Made by a program: the position numbers and the translations under genes | Part shown: positions 25,564-32,736 of the stretch, piece by piece | Numbering within the stretch: position 1 is the first letter of the stretch | Layout of the letters: the number at the start of each line of letters is the position of its first letter | NCBI RefSeq assembly: GCF_020731285.1 | Contig: NZ_JAJFOW010000019.1 | Coordinates: 1-64,000 of the forward strand | Origin: Cohnella baijiui | Lineage (GTDB): Bacteria; Bacillota; Bacilli; Paenibacillales; Paenibacillaceae | Length of the DNA: 64,000 nt | Direction of reading: 5' to 3' | Notes under the pieces: model-generated | Database searches by the model: none | What the model saw: the letters and a program-made list of their open reading frames with translations, nothing else | Told to the model about the DNA's origin: nothing

Positions 25564-26178
25564 TTACGCCCGCTTTTTGCGGAGAAGCGCAACGACCAGT
25601 GCGAGCAGGCCGGCGGCGAGGCCCGCGATCGCGAGGCCGAGCGTAAGCGGATCCCGTTCTTCCTTGCCTTCGTCTGCCGCGGCGGAGGTACCGTGCCCGT
25701 GCCCATCGCCCGCGACGGCCGGCGTCACCTTCGTGACGGATGCCGGCTTATCGGAAGACGCGTCGCCGGTCCAATCGACGACCGTGCCGTCGGAGTAGGT
25801 TTGGTGGGCTTTCCATGCCAGGTCGGAGGCGCCTTCCGCTACTTTGCCCTGGAACGAGAATTGGCCGAATTCGGTCGGAGATAAACCTTTGCCGGTCGCT
25901 TTCCAAGTCACGGAAACGATCTTGCCGTCATTGTTCCGCTCCAGCTCATATGTCCAATCCGGGAACGGCTGAAACCGCGACACCTCGACGCCTTCCGGCA
26001 CTTCCAGCTTGACCTGCGTCGTCGAGGCGCTCTCGCTTTCGGTCGGGATGCGGATGGTGAATACTTGATAGGAGTTCTGCGGCGCCTCCGACGGAGAGAC
26101 GACGACGTGGGCGCTGGCCGCGCTTGCGAAACCTAGCGCCAGGAAAAGCGCGAATAGGACGGTAATGCTTTTTTTCAT
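25564..26178 (-). CDS. ycnI: YcnI-like DUF1775 copper-associated membrane protein
   Basis: The protein has 204 residues from the ATG at 26178 after GGAGCAACCCCC. The signal peptide (MKKSITVLFALFLALGFASA) ends in SAHVVVSP, so the mature chain probably starts at or next to the histidine used for copper binding in YcnI. The DUF1775 domain follows, with the conserved Trp in PFPDWTYELE. It ends in a His-rich stretch (GDGHGHGTS), one C-terminal membrane helix and RKKRA. It faces outward. Its promoter carries a 20-bp element shared with copCD at 31 kb. It resembles B. subtilis YcnI, though it is not adjacent to the ycnJ homologue here. Confidence 0.88.
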   Translation of the reverse strand: MKKSITVLFALFLALGFASAASAHVVVSPSEAPQNSYQVFTIRIPTESESASTTQVKLEVPEGVEVSRFQPFPDWTYELERNNDGKIVSVTWKATGKGLSPTEFGQFSFQGKVAEGASDLAWKAHQTYSDGTVVDWTGDASSDKPASVTKVTPAVAGDGHGHGTSAAADEGKEERDPLTLGLAIAGLAAGLLALVVALLRKKRA

Positions 26179-26221
26179 GGGGGTTGCTCCAACCTTTCGT
26201 CGCATTGATCGAATACCCACC

Positions 26222-26265
26222 ATTATAAGCTCGTCTTTCGCTCTGCGCATGACTACAAAGGGCTA
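26222..26265 (-). promoter_or_regulatory. ycnI promoter with shared copper-gene element
   Basis: The -10 TATAAT (complement 26222-26227) is preceded, after exactly 18 nt, by the 20-bp element whose plus strand reads CGCATGACTACAAAGGGCTA (26246-26265). The same element, with 18 of 20 identities and the same 18-nt gap, lies before copCD. No good -35 is present, suggesting an activator. Confidence 0.7.
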
Positions 26266-26299
26266 TAGCCTAACGTTTCCCATCGCGGCGCCGGCCCCG

Positions 26300-26764
26300 T
26301 CAAAACGGCTTGTTCAGCATGAGGTACAGGACGACCAGCGGGAGAAGGATGACGAACGTGCCGAACACGTCCCAACGGCGGGAGGCTTGCCGGTAGCGGG
26401 CCGAAAGCGGAATTCGCCCGTGCGCCGCCGCGGCGCTCTCCTGCATCATGCACCGCTGCGCGGGGATGAGGACGGCGCCCCAGACGACGCCGCTCAGGGC
26501 GAACAAGGCGAGGGACGCCGTCATCCAGTTCCACTCGTGCAGCGGATAGCCCGCTTTCGCCGCCATGGCGAAGCCGGTCGCGATCAGCAGCACGATGCCG
26601 GGCAGCGTAAAGGCGTAATCCGCCAGCATGACGTTGCGGGCCGTGCGGCTCAGGTGCGGAAGGTCTCCGGACCGCTCCGCGATGATTTTCCAAAATGCGG
26701 CCGTGATGATATTTCCCAGAAACAAAACCGCGCCAACGACGTGCAGCATCAAGAGAACGGCCAT
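26300..26764 (-). CDS. DUF2269-family membrane protein
   Basis: This 154-residue protein has four hydrophobic helices. It starts MAVLLMLHVVGAVLFLGN, which resembles DUF2269 proteins with a histidine in helix 1 (LHVVGA) and a second conserved region WNWMTASLALF. The function of the family is not known; heme or quinone binding has been guessed for similar four-helix proteins. The ATG at 26764 follows CGAAGGAGGAATAACG. It starts 2 nt after the PadR stop, so it is the likely direct target of that regulator. Confidence 0.75.
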   Translation of the reverse strand: MAVLLMLHVVGAVLFLGNIITAAFWKIIAERSGDLPHLSRTARNVMLADYAFTLPGIVLLIATGFAMAAKAGYPLHEWNWMTASLALFALSGVVWGAVLIPAQRCMMQESAAAAHGRIPLSARYRQASRRWDVFGTFVILLPLVVLYLMLNKPF

Positions 26765-26766
26765 CG

Positions 26767-27321
26767 TTATTCCTCCTTCGGGCTCGCTTCGCCCTTCAAC
26801 GTTTGATCGAGCAGCCGCAATCCTTCTTCGATCGCGTTCAGATGCGACTCGTGGTAGCGGATGCCGATCAGCAGCGACAGCTTCATCGACAACGGCAGCT
26901 TGGCGTCGTGCTCTTCGCGGATGCTCCGCAGCGCCGCAAGGCTCGCCCGGTGATCTTCCGCGCCGTTCGCGAGCCATCCGGCCATGTCTTCCGCTTCGGT
27001 CTCTCCGGCGAAGTAAAGCCTCATGCAAAGGTCCGAGCGGATGCTGTCGGGGAGAAGCGGACTTTTCAGGTATTCCTCCAGCGCGGCCGTGCCGGCTTCG
27101 GTGATCGCGAATTCGTGCTTGTTCGGCCGATCCTCCTGCACGATCGTTCGCTTCGCGATCAGCCCCTCCTTCTCCAGCTTGGCGAGCGCCGGATAGACGC
27201 TTCCGTAGCTGCCTTCGAAGAAATACGCGATATTGCCCTCGAATTCCTTTTTGATCTCGTAGCCGCTTCTCGGCTGCGAGCGGAGCAGCGCCAGCGCGAC
27301 ATACTTGGCTTGCATCTGCAT
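26767..27321 (-). CDS. PadR-family transcriptional regulator
   Basis: The protein has 184 residues from the ATG at 27321, chosen for its 8-nt distance from GAGG; a GTG at 27330 is an alternative. The PadR winged helix spans about residues 5-85 (LALLRSQPRSGYEIKKEF, GSVYPALAKLEKEGLI). A C-terminal dimerisation helix region follows with MRLYFAGETEAEDM and KLSLLIGIRYHE. It is first in a two-gene unit with the DUF2269 gene. An AT-rich pair of direct repeats just upstream is a candidate autoregulatory site. Confidence 0.9.
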   Translation of the reverse strand: MQMQAKYVALALLRSQPRSGYEIKKEFEGNIAYFFEGSYGSVYPALAKLEKEGLIAKRTIVQEDRPNKHEFAITEAGTAALEEYLKSPLLPDSIRSDLCMRLYFAGETEAEDMAGWLANGAEDHRASLAALRSIREEHDAKLPLSMKLSLLIGIRYHESHLNAIEEGLRLLDQTLKGEASPKEE

Positions 27322-27341
27322 CCGATCCACCTCGCTAATCT

Positions 27342-27369
27342 ACATTGTTTATATTCATATTGTTAATAT
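27342..27369. promoter_or_regulatory. Direct repeats upstream of padR
   Basis: ACATTGTTTATAT (27342-27354) and ATATTGTTAATAT (27357-27369) match at 11 of 13 positions with a 15-bp offset, in an otherwise GC-rich region. A PadR operator or AT-rich promoter element is the likely role. Confidence 0.5.
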
Positions 27370-27424
27370 AAAAGAGACCGGCGGAAAAGTAAACCATTTT
27401 GTTTTCGTGCCTGGCATCGGGTTA

Positions 27425-27985
27425 GAAGGGCCGCTCGCCGTCTTCGGTCCCTTTGCCGCGGGAGTTATGCGGTTTTTCCGATTATCTCCGCCGTCTACGG
27501 TCCTTTTGCGCGGGAGTTATGCGGTTTTTCCGATTATCTCGCCGTCTTCGGCCCCTTTGCCGCGGGAGTTATGCGGTTTTTCCGATTATCTCCTCCGTCT
27601 TCGGCCCCTTTGCCGCGGGAGTTATGCGGTTTTTCCGAGTATCTCGCCGTCTACGGTCCTTTTGCGCGAGAGTTATGCGGTTTTTCCGATTATCTCCGCC
27701 GTCTTCGGTGACTTTGCGCGAGAGTTATGCGGTTTTTCCGATTATCTCCGCCGTCTTCGGTGACTTTGCGTGGGAGTTATGCGGTTTTTCCGGTTATCTC
27801 CGCCGTCTTCGGCGCCATTGCACGAGAGTTATGCGGGTTTTCCGCATATCTCGCCGCCCCCAGCACCTTTGCACCGGAGTTATGCGGTTTTTCCAATTAT
27901 CTCCGCCGACTTCGGCGCCATTGCTCGAGAGTAATGCGGTTTTTCCGGTCATCTCCGCCGTCTTCTGTGCCTTTGCACGAAATGC
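27425..27985. repeat. 52-bp tandem repeat array 2
   Basis: Ten copies have GTTATGCGG-type starts at 27464, 27516, 27568, 27621, 27672, 27724, 27776, 27828, 27879 and 27931 (period 52 +/- 1). The core is TGCGGTTTTTCCGATTATCTC. The spacer is CGCCGTCTTCGG...TTTGC.CGGGAG, different from arrays 1 and 3. Substitutions accumulate towards 27.9 kb. Apparent open frames through it (repeating ELCGFSDYL) are a by-product. It lies between the padR promoter and the terminator of the leftward response regulator. Confidence 0.95.
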
Positions 27986-28010
27986 TCTTTCGGTCCCTCT
28001 CGAAACCATC

Positions 28011-28057
28011 AAAAAAACCGTGTCCCTCACGGCGGCCAGCCGGCGAGGAACACGGTT
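28011..28057 (-). terminator. Terminator of the copCD-kinase-regulator operon
   Basis: On the minus strand ACCGTGTTCCTCGCCGGC pairs with GCCGTGAGGGACACGGT (minor mismatches), followed by seven T residues, 27 nt after the response regulator stop. Confidence 0.88.
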
Positions 28058-28083
28058 GCGAGAAGCATTTGTACATCGTCGCG

Positions 28084-28761
28084 TCAAACCGGATCGACCC
28101 AACCTCGCTCGTACGCGTAGCGGGTCAATTGGACGCGATTGTCCAGGTGAAGCTTTTGCAAAATGTTTTTGAGGTGGTTTTTGACCGTATGCTCGGAGAG
28201 GCCGAGGGCGGCGGCCACGTCGCGGTTCGTCTGCCCGCGGGCGACCTCCTGCAAAATCTCCTTTTCGCGCGCCGTCAGCCCTTCGCGGAAGATGCCGTCG
28301 TCCCGGGCCGCGTCGGTCGCGACCGACGGCCGGCGGTTTGCGAACTCCCGCAAGATCGAAAGCGCGAGCTCGGGATTGAGCGGCGCCTCGTCCGACGCGA
28401 CGGCGAGCAGATATTCGCGCCAGGCGGAAGGATTCAGGTTTTTCAGCAGAAAGCCCTGCGCCCCTTTTTTGAGCGCTTCGAACAGGTAAGCCGGATCGTC
28501 GGATACCGTCACCATGACGATTTTGACGTCGGGATAAGCCGACTTGATGGCTTTGGCCGCGTCCAATCCTCCCATGCCGGGCATCGAAATGTCCATCAGA
28601 ATCAAATCCGGGCGCGCATCGGCCATCCGCGCGAGCGCCTCTTCTCCGCTAGCAGCCTCACCCGCGATGATAAAGCTCGGATCGCCCGCCAAAATCTCCC
28701 GCATGCCCTGACGGGCATGCTTGTGATCGTCCACGATCAAAATGCGCCACGGTTTCGTCAT
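28084..28761 (-). CDS. NarL-family response regulator
   Basis: This 225-residue protein has an N-terminal receiver domain with ILIVDDH and phospho-acceptor Asp in LILMDISMPGMGG. The LuxR-type HTH at the C-terminus reads LTAREKEILQEVARGQTNRD and LGLSEHTVKNHL. Its ATG overlaps the kinase stop as ATGA. It is downstream of copCD and the kinase, so it may control copper-type genes through the 20-bp element in the ycnI and copCD promoters (inference). It resembles LiaR/DesR-type regulators in architecture. Confidence 0.93.
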   Translation of the reverse strand: MTKPWRILIVDDHKHARQGMREILAGDPSFIIAGEAASGEEALARMADARPDLILMDISMPGMGGLDAAKAIKSAYPDVKIVMVTVSDDPAYLFEALKKGAQGFLLKNLNPSAWREYLLAVASDEAPLNPELALSILREFANRRPSVATDAARDDGIFREGLTAREKEILQEVARGQTNRDVAAALGLSEHTVKNHLKNILQKLHLDNRVQLTRYAYERGWVDPV

Positions 28762-29603
28762 CGGTCTCCCCCTTTCTTCGCCAATTCGACGACCGTCCGG
28801 CCGTCTCTTCGTTCGATCGCGAACGTCCAGCCCATGCGGCTCGCCCGGTCGCGGACCATGCGAAGGCCGAACCTCCCCGCCGCCCGCAACGGATCGCCCT
28901 CGAAGCCGACCCCGTCGTCCTCGACGGTACAGCGGAAGCCGTCGCCTCCGACCGGCTCTCCGACGACGAGCACCGACTGGGCGCGCGCATGCTTGCGCAC
29001 GTTCAGGAGCGCTTCGCGGAGACAGGCGTGCAGCTCGACCTTTTCCTTGTCGGTCAAGCTGTCCTCCGGGATCGTCCAGCGGAATTCCGCCCGCGCCTCG
29101 AGGATGGCCGACGTCTCGCCGAGCAGCTCGCGCAGCGGCACGACCCAGGCGTCGTGCTCCGCCGACGGCGGCAATCTGAGGTTGGCGATCGCCTGCCGCA
29201 CGTCCTCGTGCACGACACGCACCGTTTCCCGCAGCTGCGACGCGAGCTCCCGGACCGCCGGCTCCCCGCTCGCCGCGCGGTCGAGCTGATCGAGCTTGAC
29301 CGCGAGCAAAAACAGCGACTGCGCGATGCCGTCGTGCAGCTCGGCCGCGAGGCGCTCGCGCTCCTCCAGCGCGGCGCTGACCGAGCGTTCGCGCTGAAGC
29401 GAGGCCTGAGAGCTCTCCAGCCGCCGGAACAAGCCCCGGACGAGCGTCATCGTGACGACCAGCACGATAAACGGCGCGAGCAGATTGCCCAGCTCCATGG
29501 ACATATAAGGGAGCAGGAACGCATGGCGCACATATTCCCAGAGGCCGATCGTGATCGTTGGAATCCATAGGATGAGCCATTTGATCCGCCGATTGCTGCG
29601 CAT
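28758..29603 (-). CDS. Two-component sensor histidine kinase, HisKA_3 type
   Basis: The protein has 281 residues from the ATG at 29603 after TCAGGAGGGCGGAAC. Two membrane helices (about residues 8-24 and 36-56) are joined by a very short extracellular loop, so direct ligand sensing outside is unlikely. The H-box is ELHDGIAQSLF; the ATPase N-box is ALLNVRKHAR and the G1 box DDGVGF. The short-loop design resembles DesK/LiaS-like intramembrane-sensing kinases. It starts 64 nt after copCD and overlaps the response regulator by 4 nt. Confidence 0.92.
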   Translation of the reverse strand: MRSNRRIKWLILWIPTITIGLWEYVRHAFLLPYMSMELGNLLAPFIVLVVTMTLVRGLFRRLESSQASLQRERSVSAALEERERLAAELHDGIAQSLFLLAVKLDQLDRAASGEPAVRELASQLRETVRVVHEDVRQAIANLRLPPSAEHDAWVVPLRELLGETSAILEARAEFRWTIPEDSLTDKEKVELHACLREALLNVRKHARAQSVLVVGEPVGGDGFRCTVEDDGVGFEGDPLRAAGRFGLRMVRDRASRMGWTFAIERRDGRTVVELAKKGGDR

Positions 29604-29667
29604 GTTCCGCCCTCCTGACGGCCGACCTTCCCGAGCTGTTTCCTTCGTCCGAATGCGATCCGTCACG

Positions 29668-31341
29668 TCAGTAGATGCGGAAGGACGTCGACCGCGGCTT
29701 CAGCTCTTCGCCCTTGGCGTCGACGACCCGGACTTCCGCTTCCCATTTGCCGCGGAAGGCCAGGTACGGCCCCTTTGCTTCGAAAGCGTACTTCGTGTAC
29801 TCGGGGAAGTCGTCCAAGCCCTTGTCTTCGACGGGCACGATCGGCACCTCGATCGCGCCGACATCCTTGCGATCCAGCGGGCGAAGCCGCAGCTCGATCG
29901 ACTTGGGCGCCCCGGACGCCTCGGGCAGCCATACTTTCAGCGTAAAGTTGTTGTCCCCCGGGGCGTTCGGCGAAATGCGCAGCGTCACGTGCATATCCGT
30001 CCCCATCTCGTGGTACGAAAGGGGCTCGTTCGCGGGCAGCGGATTCTGGTACGTCAGGATGCCGACGCAGAACACGATGCCGGCGAGCAGACCGAAATCG
30101 GTTTTCAGCAGGAAGCCCCGAGGCAGGTCGCCCCGGCGCAGGCGCAGCCGGATGAGGAACGCCGCGGCGACGACGAGCAGCGACAGCCCTGCCTTGACCA
30201 GCAGCCATTTGCCCCAAGGCGTGTACCACAAATAATCGAGCGTCGGCAGGAAGACGAGCGTCGACAGCGTCCCGGTCACCCAGAGCAGAAGGAAGGAGAC
30301 CAGCGCCCACTTGGAAAAGACGAGCGCGAACCGGCCGGCTTCCGGCCGCTCCTTACGCCAAACGAGGAGGAGCAGCGCGAGACCGCCGCCCCACGCCGAA
30401 GCGGCGAGCAGATGGACGAAGTCGAGTCCGACCGTATAGGCAATCGGCGAAAATGCCGCCGCGTGGCCGCTCCAGGCTTCGATGAACAGCGCCACTGCCG
30501 CCCAGAACAGCCGTCCCGCGAGGCCGAGGCCGCTGAGCAGCGGCGCGGCCAGGGCGAGCAGCAGCTCGGCGGCGTACAGCCGGCCGATCGTCGTATCCGT
30601 AAGGATGCGTCCCCATTCGGAGAAGGGTTCGCCCTGGGTCAGGTTGGCCATCTGGAACACGACGTAGGCGATGATCGCGAGCGTCGTATACTTCGAAAAG
30701 GTGCGGATCGCTCCTTCCCGTACTTCCCGCACGATCGGTGAAGTCCCCCTTTGCGCGCTCCAAAGCAGCAAACCCGACAGCGCGAGCAAGCCGGCGTAAT
30801 AAGCGATCCGGGAAGCGTACAGCAGAAACGTCTGCGTCGTCAAATCCTGACCGCCGCCATGGTTGTGCCCGCCGTGCCCGATCTGGGCGTGCGGATCGAG
30901 CTGGCTCGCGTCCGGCAGCGGCGGCGGGTTGCCGACCGTGAAGACGTACGCGCCCGAGACGGGGTGCCCGTCGGCGGAGATGACGTCGTACGTTACCGTA
31001 TAGTGGCCTTCTCCCAGTTTGGGCAGTGCCATGCGCAAGCCTTTGCCTTGATCGAACCGCTCGGGCTTGGCCGAAGCGACCGACTTGGACTGGTCGTCCA
31101 AAACGCGCAGCCTCGCCTCCGCCGAATCCAGCCGCTCGCTGAAGCGCAGCTCGACCGCCGCCGGCCCTTCCGCCAGCTTCGCGTCCTGTTGCGGAGTCGC
31201 CTCGACCAGCGACGCGTGGGCCGACACCGTCCGCGCGGCGAACGCGCAGGCGGCCAGGACGAGGACGAGCAGCAAAAGAAGCGCCCGGCCCGTCGTCCGG
31301 CGGTGGGCGCGATTGGTAGAGGAGAATATGGAATGTGTCAT
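29668..31341 (-). CDS. CopC-CopD fusion copper protein (YcnJ-like)
   Basis: This 557-residue protein has a signal peptide ending SAHASLVEATP, with the Cu(II)-binding N-terminal His of CopC. The CopC domain includes VISADGHPVSGAYVFTVG. A His-rich linker (HAQIGHGGHNHGG) leads to about eight CopD membrane helices. A C-terminal outside domain of YtkA type follows (NFTLKVWLPEAS, RGKWEAEVRV). YcnJ in B. subtilis imports copper. It is the first gene of an operon with a kinase and response regulator. The ribosome binding site is weak. Confidence 0.9.
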   Translation of the reverse strand: MTHSIFSSTNRAHRRTTGRALLLLLVLVLAACAFAARTVSAHASLVEATPQQDAKLAEGPAAVELRFSERLDSAEARLRVLDDQSKSVASAKPERFDQGKGLRMALPKLGEGHYTVTYDVISADGHPVSGAYVFTVGNPPPLPDASQLDPHAQIGHGGHNHGGGQDLTTQTFLLYASRIAYYAGLLALSGLLLWSAQRGTSPIVREVREGAIRTFSKYTTLAIIAYVVFQMANLTQGEPFSEWGRILTDTTIGRLYAAELLLALAAPLLSGLGLAGRLFWAAVALFIEAWSGHAAAFSPIAYTVGLDFVHLLAASAWGGGLALLLLVWRKERPEAGRFALVFSKWALVSFLLLWVTGTLSTLVFLPTLDYLWYTPWGKWLLVKAGLSLLVVAAAFLIRLRLRRGDLPRGFLLKTDFGLLAGIVFCVGILTYQNPLPANEPLSYHEMGTDMHVTLRISPNAPGDNNFTLKVWLPEASGAPKSIELRLRPLDRKDVGAIEVPIVPVEDKGLDDFPEYTKYAFEAKGPYLAFRGKWEAEVRVVDAKGEELKPRSTSFRIY

Positions 31342-31439
31342 TGAGGTGTAGCCTGCCTTCCCAAGTCCGCTTGCGTTCTCGGACCTCGTCTTTTCCTTGA
31401 GTCGCCGGGATCCCGCGCGAATAAGGCCGTATCTAATCC

Positions 31440-31483
31440 ATTATAAACCGAATGAACGGCGATCGCATGACTCCAACGGGCTA
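31440..31483 (-). promoter_or_regulatory. copCD promoter with shared copper-gene element
   Basis: The -10 TATAAT (complement 31440-31445) lies 18 nt from CGCATGACTCCAACGGGCTA (plus strand, 31464-31483), which matches the ycnI element at 18 of 20 positions. Both promoters also share TATAATGG and a TTAGG further upstream. Confidence 0.72.
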
Positions 31484-31500
31484 ATCGTCGCCCTAACCGG

Positions 31501-31932
31501 CTAAATGTTCCCCTGTCCGCGCCGGCGGCGGATCGCGTCGGGCCACCAGCCGGACGCCGCGAACGGGCAACCCCGGTCCGATTCCCAGACATAGGCCCAG
31601 CCCGAGACATCGCCGTCGTCCGCGTCGCGCACCCATACCCGGTCGTAATCGTTCGGCTCCTCGGCCCCGACGAAGCCTTCGAAGGCGTCAAGCGTCGGCC
31701 AGGCGGCGGGCGTAACCTCCACCCACAGCCCCCGAACAAGGGGCTCCCTCCCGTCCTCCGCTTCAGCGCCCCCGAGCCAGAGCGCCGGATAAGGTCCCGC
31801 GTCGATCAAGCGGCCGCGGACGCGGCCCGGGCGCGCCTCTCCCGAGAGAAAAGGCGCGAGGACGCCGTGATTCGCCATCCCGGGGAGCAAGGAGCCATAG
31901 ACGAACAGCCGGCCGTAGCGCCCGCCGCTCAC
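31501..31932 (-). CDS. Gamma-glutamylcyclotransferase-family protein
   Basis: This 143-residue protein starts with the GGCT/YtfP signature LFVYGSLLPG. The acidic catalytic-type residue is in LDAFEGFVG. These enzymes release 5-oxoproline from gamma-glutamyl compounds. The GTG at 31932 overlaps the pxpA stop (GTGA), and the next genes upstream are pxpA and pxpBC, so a product-to-consumer link to 5-oxoprolinase is likely. The substrate is unknown. The tail IRRRRGQGNI is basic and short. Confidence 0.83.
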   Translation of the reverse strand: MSGGRYGRLFVYGSLLPGMANHGVLAPFLSGEARPGRVRGRLIDAGPYPALWLGGAEAEDGREPLVRGLWVEVTPAAWPTLDAFEGFVGAEEPNDYDRVWVRDADDGDVSGWAYVWESDRGCPFAASGWWPDAIRRRRGQGNI

Positions 31933-32687
31933 GGAGCGCGCACCACGTAGCCGTTGACCTCCAACCCGCGCCGCAGCGCAGCGGCGAACGCCGCCGCCCC
32001 GGGTGTATCCCCGTGGATGCAGATCGTTTCGGCACGCACGAGAGCCGTCTGGCCGTCCGCGGTCTTCACCCGCCCTTGCTCCAGTAGGTCCAACGCCTGC
32101 CGCAAGGCGCGAGCGGGATCGTCCAGCACCGCGCCTGGCATCGCTCTCGGCGCCAAGCTGCCGTCCGCGAGGTACGCGCGGTCGGCGAAACCTTCGACGA
32201 TCGCGCGCAGGCCGTACGCTTCGGCGGACCGAAGCAGCGCGCTGCCGCCGGGGCCGACGACGGCGAGCCGCGGGTCGAGCGCTTTCGCCGCGCGGACGAC
32301 GGCTTCGGCCAGATCATCTCGCCGCGCGGCCATATGGTACAGCGCGCCGTGCGGCTTCACGTGCGCGACGCGACCGCCGGCGATTCGAGCAAACGCCTGC
32401 AAGGCGCCGACTTGGTGGAGCATGTAGTCCTCGACCTCGCGCGCGGTCGCCTGCATCTCGCGCCGGCCGAAGCCGAGCGGATCCGGGAGCCCGGGATGCG
32501 CGCCGATCGCCACGCCTTTCTCGACGCAGGCGAACACGGCGGCGCGCATCGTGTGCGCGTCCCCGGCATGATAGCCGCAGGCGATATTGGCGGAGGAGAC
32601 GAGGGCGATCAGCGCGGCGTCGTCCCCGCTCCGATACGTTCCGTACCCTTCTCCCAGATCGCAGTTCAGATCCACATTACGTCCCAT
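31929..32687 (-). CDS. pxpA: 5-oxoprolinase subunit A (LamB/YcsF family)
   Basis: This 252-residue protein starts DLNCDLGEGYG and has ANIACGYHAGDAHTM, IGAHPGLPD and HVKPHGALYHM, the blocks of the YcsF family. PxpA with PxpB and PxpC forms the ATP-dependent enzyme that opens 5-oxoproline to glutamate. The ATG at 32687 follows AAAAGGCGG. It lies 49 nt after pxpBC and overlaps the gamma-glutamylcyclotransferase gene. Confidence 0.93.
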   Translation of the reverse strand: MGRNVDLNCDLGEGYGTYRSGDDAALIALVSSANIACGYHAGDAHTMRAAVFACVEKGVAIGAHPGLPDPLGFGRREMQATAREVEDYMLHQVGALQAFARIAGGRVAHVKPHGALYHMAARRDDLAEAVVRAAKALDPRLAVVGPGGSALLRSAEAYGLRAIVEGFADRAYLADGSLAPRAMPGAVLDDPARALRQALDLLEQGRVKTADGQTALVRAETICIHGDTPGAAAFAAALRRGLEVNGYVVRAP

Positions 32688-32736
32688 GCGGGCACCGCCT
32701 TTTCTTGTAATCGCAAGGAGCCGCCTCCAGACGGCA

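Noticed and set aside
27425..27985. CRISPR array
   Set aside because: The whole 52-bp unit repeats, spacers are not unique, and no cas genes are present.
27305..28172. Open frames through the 52-bp array (ELCGFSDYL repeats)
   Set aside because: The array reads open in several frames in turn and has no ribosome binding site; the peptides merely translate the DNA repeat.
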